Positions 56,515 through 64,000 of a DNA stretch of 64,000 bases are shown here, one piece after another. The translations under genes and the position numbers were made by a program. The stretch's first letter is position 1; each line of letters starts with the position of its first letter. The DNA is from Salinispora pacifica CNR114. Lineage in GTDB: Bacteria; Actinomycetota; Actinomycetes; Mycobacteriales; Micromonosporaceae. The notes beneath the pieces are model-generated. The model was not told the DNA's origin. It ran no database searches and worked only from the letters and a program-made list of their open reading frames with translations. The stretch covers positions 62,001 to 126,000 of the forward strand of contig NZ_AZWO01000011.1 of the NCBI RefSeq assembly GCF_000514775.1. The letters run 5' to 3'.

Positions 56515-57084
56515 CGCCACCCCTCTCCCCGGCCTGGCGACGGACAAAGTCGGTGACTGCGGTCACAGGTCCGTCGGGTGTGCAGGAAACCTACGGCCGT
56601 AGATCGAAGAGAGGCTATGTTGCCAGACACCACATTCCGACACCCGGATGCGTGGCCGGACTACGCCCCCGGGGCGCGCGGTCCCGGGGACGGTCGGACG
56701 ACGCCCGCGAACGCCGCTTCCGGGGGTCGTCCGGAACGCGGGGTTCGGGGCCTCGCCAGCGCGGACTCGGTCCATTGTGGGGGTCGAGGCAGTAGAGGTC
56801 ATGCATCGCCTCGTACATGCGCCCGGCGAGGTAGCCAGCGAGTGACGCGGTTGGTCCCTCGTACTCGGCCTTCAACAGCAGGCGGGCTTCGCTTATTGAC
56901 GCCGTCGGGCAGCCTCTTCGACCGGCTACCCGACGACACCAGGTGCTATCCGGGCCACGGGGCAGGACTCGACGTTGGGATGGAAACGTCCGCCACTCGA
57001 CCAGTGACGGTCGAGGGGCTGGTGGTAGCCGTCAGCCAACGAAGTGTCACCCTGAAGCAGGGTGCCGTACAGTGCAGACAATCG
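56515..57084. other. 570-bp gene-poor stretch between livG and the secreted hydrolase
   Basis: No convincing gene. It contains the CRP-like site, a perfect 12-bp palindrome CTACGGCCGTAG (56591-56602) and a 6-bp hairpin CACCCT/AGGGTG (57048-57064), which is 21 nt past the hydrolase stop and may be its terminator. A minus-strand frame through 56900-56615 includes a protein-like piece (LLLKAEYEGPTASLAGYLAG, then RMYEAMHDLYCLD) followed by Arg/Pro-rich nonsense. This may be the remnant of a lost gene or a small unknown protein starting at TTG 56875; I cannot choose. Confidence 0.5.
56552..56567. promoter_or_regulatory. Candidate CRP/FNR-type operator upstream of livG
   Basis: On the minus strand this reads TGTGACCGCAGTCACC, matching the CRP consensus TGTGA-N6-TCACA at 9 of 10 fixed positions. 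It lies 38 bp before the livG ATG. A CRP/GlxR-type regulator is not encoded in the window. Confidence 0.45.
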
Positions 57085-58140
57085 TCACGGCGCGCAGCCG
57101 GCGAACTCCGGGCTCGCCGGGGTACCGGTGGACGGGCCGAAGAACAGCAGGGCGCAGTCGCCGAAGAAGTCGGGGTTCTCCTCGGGGATCCAGTGTCCGG
57201 AGTCAGGGGCGAGCACCGTCCGCACATCGTCGGCGACCTGCTGGAAGGATTCGGCTACGAGCGACCCGAAGACATGCTCAGCGCCCATCGCCATCACCGG
57301 TATCTCGAGCCGCTTCGACTCGGCGTGCTCCTGATAGTCGGCGGCGTCGGTCACGAATGCCCGATAGTACTCGTAGCCGGCCGAACGCTTGTCCGGGTTC
57401 TTGTAGGCCCTGAAGTAGACATCCTGTGCAATCAGCTCAGGGTGCTGGGTCTTCTCGAAGAGCATGCCCAAATAGGTGGAGACTTCATCGTTGTCCATGA
57501 TGGTCTCAGGGATCGGTGCCGGCGAGGCGTTGAACAGGAAGTGCCAGCTGATGCCGTACAGGTCTTCCAGTCCGAAGCCCGGGAGCGGGCTCTCCACGAC
57601 ACCGATGCGGGTGACCTCCGTGGGGTAGTCACGCGCATAGTTGAAGGCCACCATCGCCCCAAGGTCGTGCCCGAGCAGCGCCACCTGGGTATAGCCAAGA
57701 TTGTTGACCGCCTGACGGACAAGGCGTGCCGTGGTGGCCTTGTCGTATCCGGCCGTTGTGGGGTCAGAGCCGCCGAGCCCTGGCAGGTCCAGGGTAATCA
57801 CCGTGTGCTGCTCGGCCAGGGCGGGGATCACCGGCTGCCACGACCACGAAGTCTGGGGCCAGCCGTGCAGCAGCACCAGCGGCGAACCAGAACCCGTTAT
57901 GGTGTACCGCAACGTGCCACCTTCCACAGGGACATCACCCCGCCGGTCAGCACCGCCGCTGACTGTCGTCACGGCCGGTTCCGCCTCGGCGGCTGACACC
58001 GCAGCGGTAGCGCTCGCCCCCATGGTGACCAGAAGCCCCGCGGTGACCGCGGCGGAGGCAGCGGCTCGTCGTGCGCGACCACGAGGTCGGTACGACACGA
58101 GGCCTGCAACAGCACGTAATGCTCGCACATGCATAGACAC
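57085..58140 (-). CDS. Secreted epoxide-hydrolase-like alpha/beta hydrolase
   Basis: A 351-residue alpha/beta-hydrolase with an N-terminal signal sequence (Arg-rich 18-25, hydrophobic AASAAVTAGLLVTMGASATAA to about 50), so it is probably exported. The catalytic pattern is that of epoxide/haloalkane hydrolases: HGWPQT (92-97) as oxyanion loop, GHDLGA (157-162) with nucleophile Asp159, and a late His in DSGHWIPEENP. Substrate unknown. GTG start at 58140 with GGGAAG 4 nt upstream; an ATG two codons later is an alternative. It lies 175 bp after the aminotransferase and appears to be a separate unit. Third-position GC is slightly lower than in neighbours. Confidence 0.87.
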   Translation of the reverse strand: MSMHVRALRAVAGLVSYRPRGRARRAAASAAVTAGLLVTMGASATAAVSAAEAEPAVTTVSGGADRRGDVPVEGGTLRYTITGSGSPLVLLHGWPQTSWSWQPVIPALAEQHTVITLDLPGLGGSDPTTAGYDKATTARLVRQAVNNLGYTQVALLGHDLGAMVAFNYARDYPTEVTRIGVVESPLPGFGLEDLYGISWHFLFNASPAPIPETIMDNDEVSTYLGMLFEKTQHPELIAQDVYFRAYKNPDKRSAGYEYYRAFVTDAADYQEHAESKRLEIPVMAMGAEHVFGSLVAESFQQVADDVRTVLAPDSGHWIPEENPDFFGDCALLFFGPSTGTPASPEFAGCAP

Positions 58141-58314
58141 ATCACTTCCCTGGTCGGGAACCGCTCATACGGCTCGTGAGTCGTCGCTGCCCTGTGGTAG
58201 CCGTGGACCCGGCCCCGGACATCGGGCAGGCCCACTATTTATACAGTCCCGCTCCATTGTGCTGTAGTGGGCGAAGGCGACGCGCACGGCCCCTGCGCGG
58301 ACGCGTCGGGGCCG

Positions 58315-59358
58315 TCAGCCGGTCAGCGCCTCAAGCGCCCGGTCAACGTCGTCCTCACTGGAGTAGAGGTGGAACGAGACCCGGACCCGGCCGGCGCGTA
58401 CCGCCGCCCGTAGGCCGGCGCGCTCCAGCCGCGACTGCGCCTCCGGCACCTCGACGGTGGTGATCGCGCTGTCACCAGGCGGTAGCCCCAGGCCGGCGCG
58501 GAATCGGTTGGCCAGCGCCACGTTGTGCGCGTGGATCGCCGGCACCCCCACCTGCAGCAGCAGCTCCAGGGCGGGAGCCGCGCCGAGGTAGCTGAACCAG
58601 GCCGGGGCGATGTCGAAGCGGCGGGCGCCGTCGGCGAGGCGCAGCGGCGGACCGTACAGGGATGTCAGTGGGTCGGCTCCGGCGTACCAGCCGGCGGCGT
58701 CGGGGCGCATCCGGTCCCGCAGCTCGGGGGCGTAGTACGCCAGGGCGGTCCCCTTCGGGGTCAGCAGCCACTTGTACGCGGCGACGACGACCACATCCGC
58801 GAGCGCGGCGTCGAACGGGAGCCAACCGCAGGCCTGGGTGGCGTCAACCGCCACCAGGGCGCCGTGTGCCCGGGCCGCGGCGACGATGTCCGCGTACCGG
58901 GCCACCGTGCCGTCGGCGGACTGCACCAGGCTGAACGCGACCAGGTCGGTGTCGGCGTCGATCGCGTCCACGAGCCCCGTCAGCGGCACGGTGCGCACCC
59001 GGACGCCCCGCTGTTCCTGGGCCAGCCAGGGAAAGAGGTTGGAGGTGAACTCGACCTCGGGGACCAGCACGGTCGCGCCCGCCGGCAGCGCCGCGGCCAC
59101 CGGCGCGAACAGCTGCGACGCCGCGCTGCCGATCGCCACATCCCGTTCGGGGACCCCGACCAGACGCGCGAACGCGGCCCGGGTGCGCGTCTGGGCCTCG
59201 TCCCAGCCCTCCCCTGTCACACCCATGTTCCCCGTGCGCCAGCCGGCGAGCGCCTCCTGCAACGCCGTCCACGCCGGGTCGGGCGGCAGCCCGTAGCTGG
59301 CGGTGTTCAGCCAGCCCTCATGGGGCTGCCACAGCTGCTGTGCCTGCTCGATCCGCAT
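58315..59358 (-). CDS. Class V (cysteine-desulfurase-like) aminotransferase
   Basis: A 347-residue PLP enzyme of aminotransferase class V, similar to isopenicillin-N epimerase/EgtE-like proteins. PLP-binding features are Asp172 and the nearby VDATQACGW, then the lysine in VVAAYKWLLTPKG (Lys196). Residues at the N-terminus (WLNTASYGLPP) fit the family. It may be a racemase, desulfurase or C-S lyase; the sequence does not decide. The ATG at 59358 is preferred over an upstream GTG/ATG candidate on family length. It is 79 bp after dnaE. Confidence 0.85.
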   Translation of the reverse strand: MRIEQAQQLWQPHEGWLNTASYGLPPDPAWTALQEALAGWRTGNMGVTGEGWDEAQTRTRAAFARLVGVPERDVAIGSAASQLFAPVAAALPAGATVLVPEVEFTSNLFPWLAQEQRGVRVRTVPLTGLVDAIDADTDLVAFSLVQSADGTVARYADIVAAARAHGALVAVDATQACGWLPFDAALADVVVVAAYKWLLTPKGTALAYYAPELRDRMRPDAAGWYAGADPLTSLYGPPLRLADGARRFDIAPAWFSYLGAAPALELLLQVGVPAIHAHNVALANRFRAGLGLPPGDSAITTVEVPEAQSRLERAGLRAAVRAGRVRVSFHLYSSEDDVDRALEALTG

Positions 59359-59437
59359 GGCACCGACGCTAGCGACCGGGCCCACCGCCGCAGAGGACCA
59401 ATTCGGAACAGGCGGCCCGGTACCGGGCCGGTCAAGG

Positions 59438-62400
59438 TCAACCCACGTTGGCCGGGCCCAGAACGCTCTTCAGGTCGGCCATCAGGGCGGTCGTCGGTGC
59501 CACCCGGAACGGGCCGAGGCGCAGCCGGGTCACCTTGCTGCCGTTGAGGAGCTTGACGTGCACCTCCGCGTCGCCCGGGTGCAGCACCAGGGTCTCCTTG
59601 AGCCGCTCCACCAACGGTGGAGTGCAGCGGGTCACCGGGATGGTGAGGGTGACCGGCTTGTTGGCCGAGTTGCTGCTGACATCCGGAATCGACATGTCCA
59701 TGGCCATGATCCGCGGGGTGTCGTCCCGGCGGTCGACCCGCCCCTTGACCACCACGATCGCGTCCTCGGCGATGTACTCCCCGATCACCTCGTAGGTGTT
59801 GGGGAAGAACAGCGTCTCCACCCCGCCGGCGAGGTCCTCCAGCGTCGCCGACGCCCACGCCCGGCCCTGCTTGGTGACCCGGCGCTGCACCCCGGAGAGG
59901 ATGCCCGCGAGGGTCACCACCGTCCCGTCGGGGACGGTGCCCTCCTCGGAGAGGGCCGCGATGGTGGTGTCGGCCGCCGCGCCGAGCACATGCTCCAGCC
60001 CGAACAGTGGATGGTCGGAGACGTAGAGGCCGAGCATCTCGCGCTCGAAGGCGAGCTTCTCCCGCTTGTCCCACTCCCCCTCGGCGATGACCGGCATCAC
60101 CGTGGTGCTTTGTCCGGCGTCGGTGTCGGCGAACCCGGCGCCGAAGAGGTCGTACTGCCCGACGGCCTCCTTGCGCTTGACGTCGGCGTACGCGTCGATG
60201 GCGTCGGCGTGCACCGTGAGCAGGCCCCGGCGGGAATGGTTGAGCGAGTCGAACGCCCCAGCCTTGATCAGGGATTCAATGGTCTTCTTGTTGCAGACGA
60301 CCGCCTCCACCTTGGCGAGGAAGTCGTAGAAGTCGGCGTAGGCGCCCTTCTCCCCCCGGCAGCGCATGATCGCGGTGACCACGTTCGCGCCGACGTTGCG
60401 GATCGCGGCCAGGCCGAACCGGATGTCCCGGCCGACCGGGGTGAACGGCCCGGCCGAGGTGTTCACATCCGGCGGGAGCACCTGGATGCCCATCCGGCGG
60501 CACTCCGACAGGTAGAGCGCCATCTTGTCCTTGTCGTCCCCCACCGAGGTGAGCAACGCCGCCATGTACTCGGCCGGATAGTTCGCCTTGAGGTAGCCGG
60601 TCCAGTACGAGACCAGGCCGTACCCGGCGGTGTGGGCCTTGTTGAACGCGTAGTCGGCGAAGGGGACGAGGATGTCCCACAGGGTCTGGATGGCCTCGTC
60701 GGAGTAGCCGTTGCCGCGCATGCCGTCGCGGAACGGCACGAACTCCTTGTCGAGGACCTCCTTCTTCTTCTTACCCATCGCCCGGCGCAGCAGGTCGGCC
60801 TTACCGAGGCTGTAGCCGGCGAGGACCTGGGCGGCGCGCTGCACCTGCTCCTGGTAGACGATCAGGCCGTAGGTGGGGCCGAGGATCTCCTCCAGTGGCT
60901 CGGCCAGCTCGGGGTGGATCGGGGTGATCTCCTGGAGGCCGTTCTTGCGCAGCGCGTAGTTGGTGTGGGAGTTGGCGCCCATCGGGCCCGGCCGGTACAG
61001 CGCCAGAACGGCGGAGATGTCCTCGAAGTTGTCCGGCTTCATCGTCCGCAGCAGCGACCGCATCGGCCCGCCGTCGAGCTGGAACACGCCGAGGGTGTCG
61101 CCCCGGGACAGCAACTCGTAGGTCGGTTTGTCGTCCAGCGGCAGCTGGAGCAGGTCGACGGTGCGCCCATGGTTGCTCTCGATGTTCTTCAGCGCGTCGT
61201 CGATGATGGTCAGGTTGCGCAGGCCGAGGAAGTCCATCTTCAGCAGCCCGAGCGACTCGCAGGTCGGGTAGTCGAACTGCGTGATGATCGCCCCGTCGGC
61301 GTCCCGGCGCATCAGCGGGATGTGGTCGACGATCGGCTCGGCGGACATGATGACCCCGGCGGCGTGCACCCCCGTCTGCCGGATCAGCCCCTCGATCCCG
61401 CGCGCCGTGTCGATGACCTTCTTGACGTCCGGGTCGGACTCGTAGAGACCACGGATCTCGCCGGCCTCCGCGTACCGGGAGTGCTTCGGGTCGAAGATGC
61501 CGGTCAGCGGGATGTCCTTGCCCATCACCGCCGGCGGCATCGCCTTGGTGATCCGGTCGCCGACCGCGTACGGGTAGCCGAGCACCCGCGCCGAGTCCTT
61601 GATCGCAGCCTTCGCCTTGATCGTGCCGAAGGTCGCGATCTGGGCTACCTTGTCCTCGCCCCACTTCTCCGTGACGTATTTGATCACCTCACCGCGCCGA
61701 CGCTCGTCGAAGTCGATGTCGACATCCGGCATCGAGACCCGCTCGGGATTGAGGAACCGCTCGAAGATCAGACCGTGCGGCAACGGGTCCAGGTCGGTGA
61801 TGCCGAGGGCGTACGCGACGAGCGAACCGGCGGCCGAACCGCGGCCCGGCCCCACCGCGATTCCCTCACCCTTGGCCCACTGGATGAAGTCGGCCACCAC
61901 GAGGAAGTAGGACGGGAACCCCATCTGGATGATGACGCCCAGCTCATATTCGGCCTGCTTGACGTGGGTCTCCGGGACGCCGTTCGGGAAGCGACGGGCG
62001 AGCCCCTTGAACGTCTCCTTGCGGAACCAGGACTCGTCGGTCTCCCCCTCCGGCACCGGGAAGACCGGCATCAGGTTCCGGAAGTCGAACATCCCGGCCG
62101 GGTCGACCATCTCCGCGACCAGCAGGGTGTTCCGGCAGCCCGCGAGCCACAGGTCGGAGGAGTCGACGGCGCGCATCTCGTCGGCGGACTTGATGTAGTA
62201 GCCGCTGCCGTCGAAGCGGAACCGGTTCGGATCGGCCACGTTCGCCGCGGTCTGCACGCAGAGCAGCACGTCGTGCGCCTCGGACTGCGCCTGGTAGGTG
62301 TAGTGCGAGTCGTTGGTAACCACCGGCGGGATATCCAGCTTGTGGGAGATCTCCGTCAGCTCCTGGCGGACCCGGCGTTCGATGTCGATGCCATGGTCCA

Positions 62401-62971
62401 TCACCTCCAGGAAGAAGTTTTCCTTGCCGAAGATGTCCTGATATCTCGCGGCGGCCTTCAGCGCCTCGTCGAACTGGTCCAGCCGGAGCCGGGTCTGCAC
62501 CTCGCCGGAGGGGCAGCCGGTGGTGGCGATCAACCCCTCGGCGTGCTCGGCGAGGAGCTCCGCGTCCATCCGCGGCCACTTGACGAAAAACCCCTCGGTG
62601 AAGGAGCGGCTGGTCAGCTTGAACAGGTTGTGCAGACCGACCTTGTTCTTCGCCCAGATGGTCATGTGGGTGTAACCACCGCTGCCGGAGACGTCGTCGC
62701 TCTTCTGCTCCGGCCGCCCCCAACGTACCCGCTTCTTGTGGAACCGCGACTCCGGCGCGACGTACGCCTCGATCCCCAGGATCGGTTTGACGCCGGCCGC
62801 CGTCGCCTGCTTGTAGAAATCGTTCGCGCCGTGCATGTTGCCGTGGTCGGTCATCGCCACGGCGGGCATCCCCTGCCGGTTGACCTCGGCGAACAAGTCC
62901 TTCAGCCGGGCCGCACCATCGAGCATCGAATACTCAGTGTGCACGTGCAGATGCGCGAACGAATCGCCCAT
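59438..62971 (-). CDS. dnaE: DNA polymerase III subunit alpha
   Basis: Replicative polymerase catalytic subunit. The 1177-residue protein starts with the PHP domain ([19 protein letters not shown], then MTDHGNMHG), which in actinobacteria can supply proofreading activity. It continues with the Pol3 palm (the catalytic Asp motif PDVDIDF), fingers, the helix-hairpin-helix region and an OB-fold near the C-terminus ([14 protein letters not shown]). All metal-binding residues of the PHP segment appear intact. ATG at 62971 is chosen on the family start; an in-frame ATG at 62995 is possible. Confidence 0.97.
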   Translation of the reverse strand: MGDSFAHLHVHTEYSMLDGAARLKDLFAEVNRQGMPAVAMTDHGNMHGANDFYKQATAAGVKPILGIEAYVAPESRFHKKRVRWGRPEQKSDDVSGSGGYTHMTIWAKNKVGLHNLFKLTSRSFTEGFFVKWPRMDAELLAEHAEGLIATTGCPSGEVQTRLRLDQFDEALKAAARYQDIFGKENFFLEVMDHGIDIERRVRQELTEISHKLDIPPVVTNDSHYTYQAQSEAHDVLLCVQTAANVADPNRFRFDGSGYYIKSADEMRAVDSSDLWLAGCRNTLLVAEMVDPAGMFDFRNLMPVFPVPEGETDESWFRKETFKGLARRFPNGVPETHVKQAEYELGVIIQMGFPSYFLVVADFIQWAKGEGIAVGPGRGSAAGSLVAYALGITDLDPLPHGLIFERFLNPERVSMPDVDIDFDERRRGEVIKYVTEKWGEDKVAQIATFGTIKAKAAIKDSARVLGYPYAVGDRITKAMPPAVMGKDIPLTGIFDPKHSRYAEAGEIRGLYESDPDVKKVIDTARGIEGLIRQTGVHAAGVIMSAEPIVDHIPLMRRDADGAIITQFDYPTCESLGLLKMDFLGLRNLTIIDDALKNIESNHGRTVDLLQLPLDDKPTYELLSRGDTLGVFQLDGGPMRSLLRTMKPDNFEDISAVLALYRPGPMGANSHTNYALRKNGLQEITPIHPELAEPLEEILGPTYGLIVYQEQVQRAAQVLAGYSLGKADLLRRAMGKKKKEVLDKEFVPFRDGMRGNGYSDEAIQTLWDILVPFADYAFNKAHTAGYGLVSYWTGYLKANYPAEYMAALLTSVGDDKDKMALYLSECRRMGIQVLPPDVNTSAGPFTPVGRDIRFGLAAIRNVGANVVTAIMRCRGEKGAYADFYDFLAKVEAVVCNKKTIESLIKAGAFDSLNHSRRGLLTVHADAIDAYADVKRKEAVGQYDLFGAGFADTDAGQSTTVMPVIAEGEWDKREKLAFEREMLGLYVSDHPLFGLEHVLGAAADTTIAALSEEGTVPDGTVVTLAGILSGVQRRVTKQGRAWASATLEDLAGGVETLFFPNTYEVIGEYIAEDAIVVVKGRVDRRDDTPRIMAMDMSIPDVSSNSANKPVTLTIPVTRCTPPLVERLKETLVLHPGDAEVHVKLLNGSKVTRLRLGPFRVAPTTALMADLKSVLGPANVG

Positions 62972-63080
62972 GCGTGGCCCCCCGGGTCGCTTCATGGGTG
63001 GTGAGAAGAACGGTCGGCCCACCCTATCCCTGGCCGCCGACACAGCTCCAGCGAGCCGCGCGGGGCGCCCGCCCGGGGGG

Positions 63081-63103
63081 CGGGGCGCCGGAGAAGCGCC
63101 CCG
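63081..63103 (-). terminator. Candidate terminator downstream of proS
   Basis: Arms CGGGGCGC (63081-63088) and GCGCCCCG (63096-63103) with a 7-nt loop, 10 nt past the proS stop on the minus strand. No T-tract. Confidence 0.5.
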
Positions 63104-63113
63104 CCGGCGGGGA

Positions 63114-64000
63114 TCAGTCTGCGCGCACCTCGACCGGCAGCTCCACCGGGACTACTGTCGCGTCGATGTCGGCCCGCAGGGCGGCGATCCGCCGGACCAA
63201 CTCGGCCACCACCTCGGCGAAGGGCACCCGCATCGTGACCCCGGTCACCCGGTCCCGGACCTCGGCCGCGCCCTCGGCGACGCTGCGCCGACCGATGGCG
63301 AGCCGCAGCGGCAGACCGATCACGTCCGCGTCGGCGAACTTGACGCCGGCCCGCTCGGCCCGGTCGTCGAAGAGCACCTCCACTCCGGCCGCCCAGAGCT
63401 CGTCGTAGACCCGCCGGGCCAGCTCACCGGCGGCGGACGCCAGGTCGTCGAGGAGGGTGAGATGCACCTGGTACGGCGCGATGGTGACCGGGAGCCGCAG
63501 CCCCCGCTCGTCTCGGTGCTCCTCCGCGAGGCAGGCGAGCAACCGCCCCACGCCGATGCCGTAGCAGCCCATGGTCACCGGCCTACGCTCGCCGTCGGCG
63601 TCGAGATACTCCGCGCCAAGGGCGGCCGAGTAGCGGGTACCGAGCTGGAAGATCTGTCCTACCTCGACCCCGCGGGCGGTCCGCAGTTCGCTGCCGCACT
63701 CCGCGCAGGCGTCACCGGCACGGGCGGCGGTGATGTCGCCGACGTGATCGGCGACGAAGTCCCGCCCCAGGTTGACGTTGCGCAGGTGCACGCCCTCCCG
63801 GTTGGCGCCCGCGACCAGGTTCGTGGACGCGGCGACCAACTCGTCAACGACGACGGTCGCGCCCGTCACCCCGACCGGCGAGCCGTAACCGGCCACTGCG
63901 CCGATCTCGGCGATCTCCTCCTCGGTCATCGGACGCAGCTCCGCCGCCTGCACGAGGTTACCGATCTTGGTCTCGTTCGCCTCCATGTCGCCCCGCACGA
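63114..64000 (-). CDS. proS: Prolyl-tRNA synthetase, C-terminal part (gene runs off the window)
   Basis: The end of a bacterial-type (class II) prolyl-tRNA synthetase; the N-terminus is beyond the window edge. About 295 residues are visible. They include the end of the editing (INS) domain ([24 protein letters not shown]), [15 protein letters not shown], motif 3 [18 protein letters not shown] and the anticodon-binding domain ([13 protein letters not shown]). The intact stop is followed by a candidate terminator and then dnaE on the same strand. It should be read as partial, not truncated in the genome. Confidence 0.93.
   Translation of the reverse strand, partial: VRGDMEANETKIGNLVQAAELRPMTEEEIAEIGAVAGYGSPVGVTGATVVVDELVAASTNLVAGANREGVHLRNVNLGRDFVADHVGDITAARAGDACAECGSELRTARGVEVGQIFQLGTRYSAALGAEYLDADGERRPVTMGCYGIGVGRLLACLAEEHRDERGLRLPVTIAPYQVHLTLLDDLASAAGELARRVYDELWAAGVEVLFDDRAERAGVKFADADVIGLPLRLAIGRRSVAEGAAEVRDRVTGVTMRVPFAEVVAELVRRIAALRADIDATVVPVELPVEVRAD

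Noticed and set aside
59303-63004. A very long open frame on the plus strand, opposite dnaE
   Set aside because: It is exactly antisense to a convincing DNA polymerase III alpha gene. Its translation is His/Arg/Val-rich with no family match, an expected artefact of high GC and biased third positions.

Overview
The window is high-GC DNA from a filamentous actinobacterium, most likely a Micromonosporaceae member (Salinispora/Micromonospora type). This rests on a BldD developmental regulator with its c-di-GMP-binding motifs, on strong G/C bias at third codon positions with many GTG starts, and on gene orders typical of Actinobacteria: alaS-ruvX-mltG-aroE, aroC-aroK-aroB-aroQ-efp-nusB-bldD, and ruvC-ruvA-ruvB-yajC-secD-secF-apt-rel. 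Genus assignment is inference. No tRNA, rRNA, CRISPR array, insertion sequence or replication origin was recognised.

Layout. 1-5.1 kb: bldD (+), then nusB, efp, aroQ, aroB, aroK and aroC (all -), a translation and shikimate-pathway operon. 5.2-7.1 kb: a CPA1-type cation/proton antiporter (+) and a DUF1990 protein (-). 7.1-19.6 kb: an accessory block, all on the minus strand and largely translationally coupled. It encodes a large secreted DUF5122 propeller protein, a hexapeptide acyltransferase, a Wzz-like chain-length protein, a Wzy-like polymerase/ligase, a Wzx-like flippase, a sulfotransferase, an APH-fold phosphotransferase, an Alg14/Alg13-like glycosyltransferase pair, a GT2 glycosyltransferase and a methyltransferase. 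Together they look like a locus that makes, exports and decorates (possibly sulfates) a surface polysaccharide. It lies exactly between aroE and aroC, which are usually adjacent in actinobacteria.

19.7-29.8 kb: aroE, mltG, ruvX, alaS, two small membrane-associated proteins, a 798-residue proline-rich membrane protein, and rarA. 29.9-31.9 kb: an MFS transporter with an ArsR-like regulator, preceded by a 34-bp perfect palindrome over its probable promoter. 32.1-36.6 kb: aspS, an acyl-ACP desaturase with a 29-bp near-perfect palindrome at its start, and hisS. 36.6-39.4 kb: a metallo-beta-lactamase-fold hydrolase (-) and two tandem membrane-anchored cyclophilins (+), the first of which has lost its catalytic arginine. 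39.4-48.9 kb: rel, apt, secF, secD, yajC, ruvB, ruvA and ruvC, covering stringent response, purine salvage, protein export and Holliday-junction processing. A candidate SOS box lies upstream of ruvC.

49.1-56.5 kb: a 3-hydroxybutyrate-dehydrogenase-like SDR and a GAF/PucR-type regulator (+) face a five-gene Liv-type ABC operon (livG-livF-binding protein-livH-livM, -), which has a CRP-like site upstream. 56.5-57.1 kb is the only gene-poor stretch over 300 bp. 57.1-64 kb: a secreted epoxide-hydrolase-like protein, a class V aminotransferase, dnaE, and the C-terminal part of proS running off the window end.

The most interesting unexplained items are the polysaccharide block and its insertion point, two mutually exclusive mRNA hairpins over the start of the propeller gene, the two large palindromic operators, the proline-rich membrane protein, and the catalytically degenerate cyclophilin.
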